The notes beneath the pieces are model-generated. The model saw only the letters and a program-made list of their open reading frames with translations. It had not been told where the DNA came from and did not search any database. This document shows positions 6,669 through 13,896 of a DNA stretch of 17,182 nucleotides, piece by piece. The DNA is from Thiomonas sp. X19. Lineage in GTDB: Bacteria > Pseudomonadota > Gammaproteobacteria > Burkholderiales > Burkholderiaceae_C. The stretch spans positions 3,011,017 to 3,028,198 of the forward strand of contig NZ_LT605203.1 of the NCBI RefSeq assembly GCF_900089495.1, written 5' to 3'. Each line of letters begins with the position of its first letter. Position 1 is the stretch's first letter. Made by a program: the position numbers and the translations under genes.

Positions 6669-8360
6669 TCAGAACACCGGCACTTCGCGATAGGTTCCCC
6701 AGATGGACTTGAGGCGCTCGATGATGTCACCCATGCTTGCACCAGCGCGCACGAGTTCGATCGTGACCGGCATGATGTTTTGCTTTTCATCCTTGGCCAC
6801 CGCCACCAGCTCATCGAGCAACGTGTTGACCTTCACGCCGTCGCGCTCGCGCCGGATGCGCCGGAGTCGCTCGATCTGCCTCCGCTCGGCAGTCGGATCA
6901 TGTGGATGAGTTTCCAGGTCAGCCACCTCGCCGGGTTCCTGGAATCGGTTCACGCCAATCACTGGTTTATCCCCGCTTTGCTTGTTCAGCGCCTGCTCGT
7001 AGGAGAAGTCCGCGATGTGGCGCTGGAACCATCCTTCCTCGATCAGCTTGATGGTGCCGCCGTTGTTCTCGACCTCCTCCATGATCTCGAAGACCCTGCG
7101 CTCGTACTCGTTGGTGAGGTGCTCGACGTAGTACGAACCGCCGACCGGATCCACGACCTCCGTGACGTGCGCCTCTTCAGCGATGATCTGTTGCGTTCGC
7201 AGCGCGATCTTCATCGCCTCCTCGGTCGGAATCGAGAAAGCCTCATCCATTCCGTTGGTGTGCAGACTTTGTGCACCACCCAACACCGCCGACAGGGCCT
7301 GAATCGCAGTGCGAACGATGTTGATCTTGTATTGCGGCTTGGTCAGCGTGGCGGCTGCCGTTTGACAGTGGAACCGCAGTCGCATCGATTCCGGATTCGT
7401 GGCGCCGAAGCGATCACGCATGATCTTTGCGTAGACACGACGTGCAGCGCGAAACTTGGCGATCTCTTCGAAGAAATCTGTTTGGCACACGAAGAAGAAC
7501 GCCAGGCGAGGCGCGAACTCGTCCACCCGCATGCCTGTCTCCAGCACCGCTTCGACATAGGTGACCAGGTTGCACATCGTGAACGCCACTTCGTGCAAGG
7601 GCGACGAGCCGGCTTCGGAGATGTGATAGCCCGATACGTTGATCGGGTTGTAACGTTTCATGTTCTTCGCGCAATACGTGATGCAATCGCGCACGATGCG
7701 CACCGATGGCGCGATCGGAAAAACATACTCCTTCTGCGCCATGTATTCCTTGAGGATGTCCGCCTGGATCGTGCCCGACAGCTTGTTCATGTCGTAGCCG
7801 CGCTGCTGCGCAAGTGCCACATACATCGCCAGAAGGATCCAGGCCGACGGGTTGATGGTGAGCGACACCGAAATCTTCTCAAGGTCGATGCCGTCCAGCA
7901 GCGCTTGCATGTCGGCGAGTGTGTCGATCGCCACGCCTTCGCGCCCCACCTCACCTTCTGACATCGGGTGGTCAGAGTCGTAGCCCATCAAGGTCGGCAT
8001 GTCAAAGTCCGTGGATAGGCCGGTTTGACCCTGCGCTATCAAGTATTTGAACCGCTTGTTGGTGTCTTCCCCGGTCCCGAAACCAGCGATCTGGCGCATC
8101 GTCCACGTGCGGCTGCGATACATCGTCGGGTACGGTCCACGCGTGAACGGGTATCGGCCTGGCAGGCCGATGTCCTCAACCGGGTGGTCCTCGATGTCAA
8201 GCGCTGTGTATGTGCGCTTCAGCGGAAAGCCCCCGTAGGTGAAAAACTGCTCCTTCTTCTCCGTTTGCTTGGCAAGGAACGCGGCAACCTCTGTAGCCTC
8301 CCATTCCTTGACTTGTGCTTGCAGCGATTGTTTGGCTTCGGTCGCAGGCTTGGCGTTCAT
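6669..8360 (-). CDS. hcmA: 2-hydroxyisobutyryl-CoA mutase, large (substrate-binding) subunit
   Basis: The 563-residue subunit holds the TIM-barrel CoA/substrate domain of B12-dependent acyl-CoA mutases without the cobalamin domain, which is encoded by hcmB. YPFTRGPYPTMYRSRTWTMR (70-89), SGTIQADILKEYMAQKEY, SGYHISEAGSSP with H246, and RLRFHCQTAAATLTKPQ are classic for the family. The specificity positions read Ile91 in RQIAGFG and Asp118 in LSTDFDMP. These correspond to Ile90 and Asp117 of the Aquincola tertiaricarbonis enzyme, whereas methylmalonyl-CoA mutase has Tyr at the first. It should therefore convert 2-hydroxyisobutyryl-CoA to 3-hydroxybutyryl-CoA by a radical carbon-skeleton rearrangement. 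The start overlaps the meaH stop (ATGA), with AAGGA just upstream. Isobutyryl-CoA mutase is the main alternative, argued against by these residues and by the hcl neighbour. Confidence 0.93.
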   Translation of the reverse strand: MNAKPATEAKQSLQAQVKEWEATEVAAFLAKQTEKKEQFFTYGGFPLKRTYTALDIEDHPVEDIGLPGRYPFTRGPYPTMYRSRTWTMRQIAGFGTGEDTNKRFKYLIAQGQTGLSTDFDMPTLMGYDSDHPMSEGEVGREGVAIDTLADMQALLDGIDLEKISVSLTINPSAWILLAMYVALAQQRGYDMNKLSGTIQADILKEYMAQKEYVFPIAPSVRIVRDCITYCAKNMKRYNPINVSGYHISEAGSSPLHEVAFTMCNLVTYVEAVLETGMRVDEFAPRLAFFFVCQTDFFEEIAKFRAARRVYAKIMRDRFGATNPESMRLRFHCQTAAATLTKPQYKINIVRTAIQALSAVLGGAQSLHTNGMDEAFSIPTEEAMKIALRTQQIIAEEAHVTEVVDPVGGSYYVEHLTNEYERRVFEIMEEVENNGGTIKLIEEGWFQRHIADFSYEQALNKQSGDKPVIGVNRFQEPGEVADLETHPHDPTAERRQIERLRRIRRERDGVKVNTLLDELVAVAKDEKQNIMPVTIELVRAGASMGDIIERLKSIWGTYREVPVF

Positions 8361-9334
8361 GCTTGTCCTTGAAGGTTGAAGCCGGCAAGCAGTTGCTCTG
8401 CGGCTTGGTATGGGGAGATCTGGCGATCTGAGAGTCGTGCGGAGATGGCGGTCAAGGTGCTCTGACGCGCATCCAGAAATCGCTGGGCCAGCAGGTCTTC
8501 CGCGGTCTTGAGCATTCGAAACTCTGCGATTTTGCGCAGGCGCTGCTGCCCTGCGCTGGAGTTGCGTATGTGCTGCGAATGGCGATCAAGACATTCGATC
8601 AACTGCTCGAATCCCTCGCCCTTGGCAGAGCTGGTGGGAACCACGGGAGGCTGCCACAAGCTACTGCCATCCAACGACAGACCCATGGTGAGCATTGCCT
8701 TGAGATCACTGATCGTACGATTGGCGTCCGAACGGTCGCACTTGCTGACAACGTGGACGTCCGCAATCTCCAGGATGCCTGCCTTGATGGCCTGAATGTC
8801 GTCGCCCAGGCCAGGTGCCGATACGACAACGACGGTGTGAGCGGCCCTCGCAATCTCGACTTCAGCCTGACCGACACCGACGGTTTCAATGATGACATAG
8901 TCGAATCCGGCGGCGTCGAGAACGTCGACCGCTTCCAGCGAGGCGCGCGCCATGCCGCCGTGGGCACCGCGTGTAGCCATGCTTCGGATGAATACGCCCT
9001 CGTCGTTGACGAGTTCCGACATGCGAATACGGTCTCCCATGATGGAACCGCCGGAGTAGGGGCTGGAAGGGTCGACGGCGATGATTCCGACACGCTTGCC
9101 CAGCGCACGCAGTTTCAGCGTGAGCATCGAAACCAAGGTGGACTTTCCACTGCCCGGCACGCCTGTGATGCCGATGACACGCGACCTGCCCGCCTTGGCG
9201 TACAGGCGCGCGAACGCAGGACGACACTCCGGCGAGGCGGCCTCGGCGCGGCTCATCAGGCGCGCCATGGCCGCGTTGTCGCCTGCAAGTGCGCGCTCGA
9301 CAAGCGCGTCGGAGCGTACAGGCGTGGCCATCAT
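8357..9334 (-). CDS. meaH: MeaB-like G-protein chaperone of the mutase
   Basis: The 325-residue G3E-family GTPase protects B12-dependent mutases and gates cofactor loading. It shows a P-loop GVPGSGKS (58-65), then DPSSPYSGGSIMGDRIRM (88-105), a signature of the MeaB/ArgK branch, and ETVGVGQAEVE (150-160) as switch II. The base-specificity motif reads SKCD (197-200) where most relatives have NKAD/NKxD, a small deviation at the first residue. Its start overlaps the ligase stop by four bases (ATGA) and its stop overlaps the hcmA start by four, so hcl-meaH-hcmA are translationally coupled. No clear Shine-Dalgarno precedes its ATG, consistent with coupling. The symbol follows the MeaB homologue of 2-hydroxyisobutyryl-CoA mutase clusters. 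Confidence 0.9.
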   Translation of the reverse strand: MMATPVRSDALVERALAGDNAAMARLMSRAEAASPECRPAFARLYAKAGRSRVIGITGVPGSGKSTLVSMLTLKLRALGKRVGIIAVDPSSPYSGGSIMGDRIRMSELVNDEGVFIRSMATRGAHGGMARASLEAVDVLDAAGFDYVIIETVGVGQAEVEIARAAHTVVVVSAPGLGDDIQAIKAGILEIADVHVVSKCDRSDANRTISDLKAMLTMGLSLDGSSLWQPPVVPTSSAKGEGFEQLIECLDRHSQHIRNSSAGQQRLRKIAEFRMLKTAEDLLAQRFLDARQSTLTAISARLSDRQISPYQAAEQLLAGFNLQGQA

Positions 9335-10776
9335 GCGGTGCTTGAGGTCAGGCGTTGGGCCATCTGCCTGAAGACCTCGCGGTCGTCGATGACCCGGCGT
9401 GCCTTGAAGTCGGTGCGCGGATAAGTTCCGGGTTCTACGACTTCGATCATCGTGCGCAGCCCGAGCATGGTGTGCACCGAGGCAGCCACCTGGCTCCTGA
9501 ACGCCTCCAATGCCTGAGCGCCCTTGGCGGTCAGGTCCGGCGTGGCTTCCACTCGAAGCAGCAGCTCATCCATGTGACCGTCGCGACTGATCACGATGCG
9601 GTGTTCGCCGCCGTAGTCGTCCAGCTTGCTCAACGCCGCATCGATCTCGCTCGGATAGACGTTTTCACCACGTATGGTGAACATGTCATCAATGCGGCCG
9701 AAGATGCCCTGAGGCAGTCTGGGATACGTGCGCCCGCAGGGTGTCTTCTCGTTGGTCCAGAGCGCGAGGTCTCCGGAGAGCAACCGGATCATGGGCTGCG
9801 AAGTGCGCTCCAGATGCGTGTAGACCGGCGTGCCACGCTGCCCATAGGGAACGCGCTCGAAGGTAGCCGGGTCGCACACCTCCGTGTAGCAGACATCCTG
9901 CCAGCAGAGCATGCCCATCGACGACTCAGCCGACGCCGCCACGTTCATGAAGGGCGACATCTCGGCCATCGATCCGCAGTCGAAGACCTCAGCCTTATAC
10001 GCCTCCTTGATGCGATTGCGTACGCCCGGCACGGAAGCACCCGGCTCACCGGAAAAGAACATCCGCTCGACGCCGAAGTCTGCGGCGCTCAGGCACTCTT
10101 TCGTTGCCGTCTCGGCCAAGTACAGCGCATACGAAGGCGTGCCGTAGAAGGCCTGGGGCCTCATCATGTTTAGCCACTGCACCGCTCGCGAGGACATTCC
10201 TGGCGCTCCGGCACCAAAGGGGAATGCTTTGGCGCCCAGTCGCTCTGCGCCGGCGAGCGCGCCCCAGCTACCCATGTAAAGGCTCAAGATGGCGGCGACA
10301 AAGACAATGTCGCCCGGCCGGATTCCCATTCCCCACATGACGCGTGCGTGCGCATTGGCTATGCTCTGCCAGTCGTCACGGCCGATGGCAAATGCAGTCG
10401 GGTGCCCTGTTGTGCCTGACGTGCCGTGGATATGGAAGATCTCGCTCTCGGGGATGCAAAGATAGTCGCCAAAGGGCGGAGCGCGGTGTTGCGCAGCGCG
10501 CAGGTCCGCCTTCGTGACCACCGGGCAGCGGCGCTCGAAATCTTCCAGGGATCGGACTTGGCTCGGATGAAAGCCCGCATCATCCCACTTGACGCGGTAG
10601 AACGCGCAACTGCTGTAGGCGTAGTCGCAGACTTCTCTGAGGCGTTGCACGATGGCTTCATCGCGCTCGCCGGCATCCATGGTCTCTCTGACGGGAAACC
10701 AGTAACGGCTGCCGTCCGTGGGGCGGTACGTGTTGTCGTAACGCGGAGGCCAGCTCCATGACTCCATCGCTTGCAT
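9331..10776 (-). CDS. hcl: 2-hydroxyisobutyrate-CoA ligase, phenylacetate-CoA-ligase-like
   Basis: The 481-residue adenylate-forming enzyme of the PaaK-like branch should activate 2-hydroxyisobutyrate with ATP and CoA, giving AMP and the substrate of the mutase. Visible motifs are the phosphate-binding loop GTSGTTGHPT (118-127), FDCGSMAEM (265-273) in the place of the aromatic/TE motif, SGDLALW (334-340), the hinge GRIDDMFTIRGENVYPSEID (360-379), and the C-terminal catalytic lysine K458 in YPRTDFKARRVID. The ATG at 10776 is preceded by GAGGG eight bases upstream. It lies 31 bases after hcmB and overlaps meaH. The substrate is inferred from the mutase-specific context; by sequence alone it is a PaaK-family ligase for a small or aromatic acid. 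Confidence 0.88.
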   Translation of the reverse strand: MQAMESWSWPPRYDNTYRPTDGSRYWFPVRETMDAGERDEAIVQRLREVCDYAYSSCAFYRVKWDDAGFHPSQVRSLEDFERRCPVVTKADLRAAQHRAPPFGDYLCIPESEIFHIHGTSGTTGHPTAFAIGRDDWQSIANAHARVMWGMGIRPGDIVFVAAILSLYMGSWGALAGAERLGAKAFPFGAGAPGMSSRAVQWLNMMRPQAFYGTPSYALYLAETATKECLSAADFGVERMFFSGEPGASVPGVRNRIKEAYKAEVFDCGSMAEMSPFMNVAASAESSMGMLCWQDVCYTEVCDPATFERVPYGQRGTPVYTHLERTSQPMIRLLSGDLALWTNEKTPCGRTYPRLPQGIFGRIDDMFTIRGENVYPSEIDAALSKLDDYGGEHRIVISRDGHMDELLLRVEATPDLTAKGAQALEAFRSQVAASVHTMLGLRTMIEVVEPGTYPRTDFKARRVIDDREVFRQMAQRLTSSTA

Positions 10777-10807
10777 CGCTAGTGCCCTCGAGCGGTAACG
10801 CAGTGGC

Positions 10808-11215
10808 TCATCGCTCGCCGCGCTCTGCGACGAGGCGTTCGATCGTCTGGATGATCGTGTTGGGCGGAGTGTCCTGCAGAAGAACTTCGTGCACGCCCAT
10901 TTGCTTCAGCGCCAAAACATCTTCATCGGGCATGACGCCGCCGCCAACGAGGATCATGTCGTCGACCCCGCGTGCCTTGAGCCCACTGATGATCTTGGGG
11001 AAGATCGTCATGTGGGCGCCAGATAACAGACTGACACCCAGCACATCGACGTCTTCCTGCACTGCGGCGGCCACAACTTCTTCAGGCGACCGGTGCAAAC
11101 CGGTGTAAACAACGTCCATGCCAGCATCGCGCAGACAGCGTGCGACGATCTTGACGCCTCGGTCATGGCCATCGAGGCCGACTTTGGCAAGCAACACGCG
11201 AATCTTGTTCGTCAT
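10808..11215 (-). CDS. hcmB: 2-hydroxyisobutyryl-CoA mutase, small (cobalamin-binding) subunit
   Basis: The 135-residue Rossmann-like B12-binding subunit carries the DxHxxG signature DGHDRG (15-20), whose histidine (H17) is the lower axial ligand of cobalt in base-off/His-on binding. SLLSGAH (62-68) and GGGVMP (91-96) contact the dimethylbenzimidazole tail pocket. It pairs with HcmA to form the mutase. The ATG at 11215 (MTNKIRVLLAKVGLDG) is chosen because AAAGGA lies about nine bases upstream and family homology begins there; a longer open frame reaches 11311 but is unconserved. It is the first gene of the operon. The split small subunit of about 135 residues matches hydroxyisobutyryl-CoA and isobutyryl-CoA mutases rather than fused methylmalonyl-CoA mutase. 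Confidence 0.93.
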   Translation of the reverse strand: MTNKIRVLLAKVGLDGHDRGVKIVARCLRDAGMDVVYTGLHRSPEEVVAAAVQEDVDVLGVSLLSGAHMTIFPKIISGLKARGVDDMILVGGGVMPDEDVLALKQMGVHEVLLQDTPPNTIIQTIERLVAERGER

Positions 11216-11345
11216 GAAGGCATTCCTTTCGTTTGCAGTCGCGACATCTTGCATTCTGCATTTCGTCTTCGGTATTCTCGTATTCTGGTACCGTGTCGCA
11301 TACGGCCGCATTCAGGTTTACCCTAGGTTCGCCGACGCTAGCCCT
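11216..11345 (-). promoter_or_regulatory. presumed promoter/operator region of the hcm operon
   Basis: This non-coding stretch upstream of hcmB must hold the operon promoter if the cluster is transcribed as one unit. A direct repeat GTATTCTC/GTATTCTG (11272-11279, 11280-11287) runs into the palindrome GGTACC (11287-11292). On the coding strand this reads as tandem AGAATAC motifs. I see no convincing sigma-70 or sigma-54 hexamers. The repeats are candidates for binding the cluster's GntR-type regulator, which is inference. Confidence 0.4.
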
Positions 11346-11364
11346 TGATGCAGGGCGGCGGCCC

Positions 11365-11393
11365 GCGCAGCAGGGGCTGCCCCTGCTGCGCGA
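11365..11393. repeat. perfect 13-bp stem, 3-nt loop hairpin
   Basis: CGCGCAGCAGGGG (11365-11377), loop CTG, CCCCTGCTGCGCG (11381-11393) is a perfect inverted repeat. No T-tract follows on either strand, so it is not a standard intrinsic terminator. It lies between the hcm operon's upstream region and the decayed PelA-like gene, at or near the right-hand border of the cassette. It could be a REP-like element, an RNA-processing hairpin or a recombination footprint. Confidence 0.6.
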
Positions 11394-11401
11394 AAAGCTC
11401 G

Positions 11402-12715
11402 CTGACCATCCATCACAACGCAATCATCCCCCGCCTCCGACCGGCCAGGATCGTTGTCGTCGACCGGCCAAGATAGCTGACGCCGCCCAATCCCATGGCC
11501 TTCGTGCAAGCCGCGTTGCGCCTGGGTGATGCTCCGATGCCCGACTTCACAACGCGCACCGGACGGCGAGTGTTGATGTCCCATTTCGACGGCGATGGCT
11601 GGGTCAATGCCTGCCAAGGACCAGGCTCTGCGCTGGCAGGGCAAGTTCTCGTGGAGGAGTTTCTGACCCGGTATGACATCCCGATCCTGGGAAGCATCAT
11701 CGTCGACGAGGTCGATCACCACGGCGAATATCCCGCCACAGCCACCGAAGGCCAGGCATGGGCACGCAAGATGTTTGCGCTTCCCAACATCGAGGTGGGC
11801 AGCCACACCTGGGCGCATCCCTTCAACTGGGTCGAGGCGGCGAAATGCCACTGTCGGGGACAGATCTCGAAAGACTACCCCTACGGGAATTTCCTGCCGT
11901 TTCCGGGTTACGCGTTCAGCACCCACCAAGAAGTGGTCGGTGCGCGCGACTACATCGAACAAAAACTCGCACCACCCGGCAAGCCCTGCAAGGCCTTGCT
12001 CTGGCCCGGGGACTGCAACCCGCCGAACCATGCCGTGGCGCTGTGCGATGAATCAGGCCTGCTCAACGTCAACGGCGGCGGGGTCACGATGCGGCCTCAG
12101 AACCCGTCGCTCACCGCGGTGTGGCCCCTTGGGGTGCCCAAGGGCAAGTGGTTCCAGGTCTATGCGGCGTGTTCCGACGAAGAGGATTACACGAACAACT
12201 GGAAAGGCCCTTATTTTGGGTTCGAGAACGTCATTGAGACGTTCGAGATGACCGATCACCCAAGACGGCTGAAACCGGTGGAGATTGACTTCCACCCCTA
12301 CATCGTCACGCGTGGCGGCAGCCGACGCAAGCATCCAGGCCCCGTCTTCGCCAGAGCTTGGGGGTTGCGGGTTGGAACGAGCATGCCGAATTCCGCTATC
12401 TCCACCTCGCCGCGAACCGCGCTGACATGGCGACGGGCGGACAAGCAGCCGACGCGATCCCAAGGCTGGTGGACGTGAACGTGGACGTCACGCATCTGTC
12501 GGTGACCGATCGGCATGTGGCGATCGGTCTGGCTGGCTACGCCCAGGTGCAGGCGAACTTGGCGTTGCCGCAGGGATGGACTGTGAAGCCGGCGCGGGGC
12601 ATCCACTTGGCGCATGACGGCGCTACGGTGGTGGTGACAAGCGAGCAGCGATCGGTCCGCATCGAGGTGGTGCGAACGGGTCTGTCCGCGCCGTCGGACT
12701 GCTCGGTCAGACCAG
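11402..12715 (+). pseudogene. PelA-like GH114/polysaccharide deacetylase remnant
   Basis: The forward strand encodes the deacetylase part of a PelA-like exopolysaccharide protein. RIVVVDRPR (11447 on) is followed by an in-frame TAG at 11474. Then come FVQAALRLGDAPMPDFTT, the active-site motif LMSHFDGDGWVN, GSHTWAHPFNW (metal-binding histidines), KALLWPGDCNPP, LLNVNGGGV, PYFGFENVIETFEMTDHPRR and KPVEIDFHPYIVT. Homology then breaks near 12310-12356 and resumes in another frame with GVAGWNEHAEFRYLHL through VVVTSEQRSVRIEVV to about 12690. The N-terminal glycoside-hydrolase half is missing, there is a stop codon, and a deletion plus frameshift removes part of the linker. The longest intact stretch is 11495-12478. 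Such proteins act on Pel-type polysaccharide in the periplasm; this copy should be dead. Confidence 0.75.
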
Positions 12716-12717
12716 GC

Positions 12718-13638
12718 TTATCCCGCCAGCGCTCCCGCACGCTCCAAAGCTTCCACCACCACCGAGCGCGACACGGCTGCGGACACAGGCTTGCCGATGT
12801 CCTCGATCAGCACGCAATGCACCTGCCCGGCAGCGCCAGCCTGATCCACCGGAAGCGATTCCAGCCACCGCGCTGCTGCCACGCGCGGCACACGCATGGG
12901 CAAGCCACAGCGGCCAAGCAAGTCCAGCAGCCGCTTGGCACTGACCTCGGACTGCACGCCCTGAATCGCCCCGATGTCCGTGGCCAGCACCATGCCCAGG
13001 GCCAGCGCCTCACCATGCAGGTAGCGTCCATAGCCCAAAATCGACTCGACCACCTTGCCCAGGGCCCACCCGAAATCCAGGTGCGGCGGTACGCGACGCT
13101 GCACCCGATCCGCAATGTCGATGGTCTCGCGCAAGGCCTGCGCCTGTTGCATCATCTGCCCCACCGCCTTGGCGTCGTGGGAGAGAATCGCATCAACGTT
13201 CACTTCCAGCCACGCAAAGAACACGGCATCGCCCACAGCGGCGCACTTGATCACCTCGGCCAGGCCGGCGGCGCGTTCGCGCGGGGACTCTTCGCGCGCC
13301 TGCAACGCGCTGCGCAGTCCCTGGGTCAACCGTGCCCAGGTCGAGGTGTTGGCAGGCGGTGCTTTGACGACCGGCTGGCTCGATGGCGCGCTTTGCGCCT
13401 CTTCTGCAATCGGCATGTCGGCGGCTGGTTGCGGGCGCACCGCAATCAAGCCCAGCGCTTCCAGAGAAGACAACGATTCCAGGCTCAACTCGGCACTGGC
13501 CAGAAGAGCGAGCAGTTCCTCGTCGCTCTTGCGGCCGTCGATGAGCAAGAGCAAGGTCCGACTGGCGCGACTGAGCGCCGGTTGGCGTGTGCTCAGGGTC
13601 TGGCGACCAGCGGGTGTTTTTTCGTAGATGGCGGGCAT
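12718..13638 (-). CDS. unknown N-terminal region joined to a defective 3-dehydroquinate-synthase-like C-terminal domain
   Basis: The protein has 306 residues. Residues 1-70 (PALSRASRTLLLLIDGRKSD, ELLALLASAELSLESLSSLE) resemble small helical regions of uncharacterised betaproteobacterial proteins. A Pro/Ala/Gln-rich linker follows (about 70-100). Residues 120-300 look like the C-terminal metal-binding half of AroB: RAAGLAEVIK (122-131) keeps the glutamate ligand E128, and YLHGEALALGMVLA (206-219) keeps histidine H208. The usual FGHTFGH reads FGWALGK (189-195), so that histidine ligand is lost, and the DKK motif reads DQA. The NAD-binding N-terminal half of AroB is absent. Catalysis is therefore unlikely; a regulatory or scaffolding role is possible. 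GAGGAG lies about six bases before the ATG, so it looks expressed. It converges on the PelA remnant. Confidence 0.72.
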   Translation of the reverse strand: MPAIYEKTPAGRQTLSTRQPALSRASRTLLLLIDGRKSDEELLALLASAELSLESLSSLEALGLIAVRPQPAADMPIAEEAQSAPSSQPVVKAPPANTSTWARLTQGLRSALQAREESPRERAAGLAEVIKCAAVGDAVFFAWLEVNVDAILSHDAKAVGQMMQQAQALRETIDIADRVQRRVPPHLDFGWALGKVVESILGYGRYLHGEALALGMVLATDIGAIQGVQSEVSAKRLLDLLGRCGLPMRVPRVAAARWLESLPVDQAGAAGQVHCVLIEDIGKPVSAAVSRSVVVEALERAGALAG

Positions 13639-13896
13639 CCCCGTCTCCTCATCGAGATTGGTACATCCTTTTTACGCAGCAGCGCCCCAATCAAGGGTAT
13701 CGATTTGTTGCGGCGTTGCGCAGGTGACACGCGAGTGCGTAACAGGTGGCGGCGATCGGGTTGGCCTGAAAAGCCGGCAGCAATCGGCACCCCGCAATGC
13801 GGTGTGAGAGGTTTGATCGCCATCGCCAGGATTCCCCAGAGGGGAAACGGCCGTCGGCGGAGCCAGGAAACGAGACAAAGCGCTGAGCGGCCTCGC
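13639..13896 (-). other. intergenic stretch with Ash/Icd-like coding remnant
   Basis: On the reverse strand one frame reads LLPAFQANPIAATCYALACH and ends RNAATNRYP with a stop at about 13691. The overlapping frame reads GFSGQPDRRHLLRTRVSPAQRR. Phrases like these recur in small proteins annotated as Ash or Icd-like host-division inhibitors of P4-type satellites. No start codon with a ribosome-binding site is seen and no frame is complete, so this is treated as a remnant rather than a gene. It also serves as the upstream region of the AroB-like gene and the downstream region of the H-NS-like gene. Confidence 0.35.

Noticed and set aside
6780..7961. A 393-codon forward open frame opposite hcmA
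   Set aside because: It mirrors the mutase gene on the opposite strand and its translation shows no domain; a typical shadow of GC-biased codon use.
6669..8360. Methylmalonyl-CoA mutase as the identity of the large subunit
   Set aside because: The cobalamin domain is a separate small subunit, Tyr is replaced by Ile at the substrate-specificity site, and the neighbour is a PaaK-like ligase rather than propionate-pathway genes.
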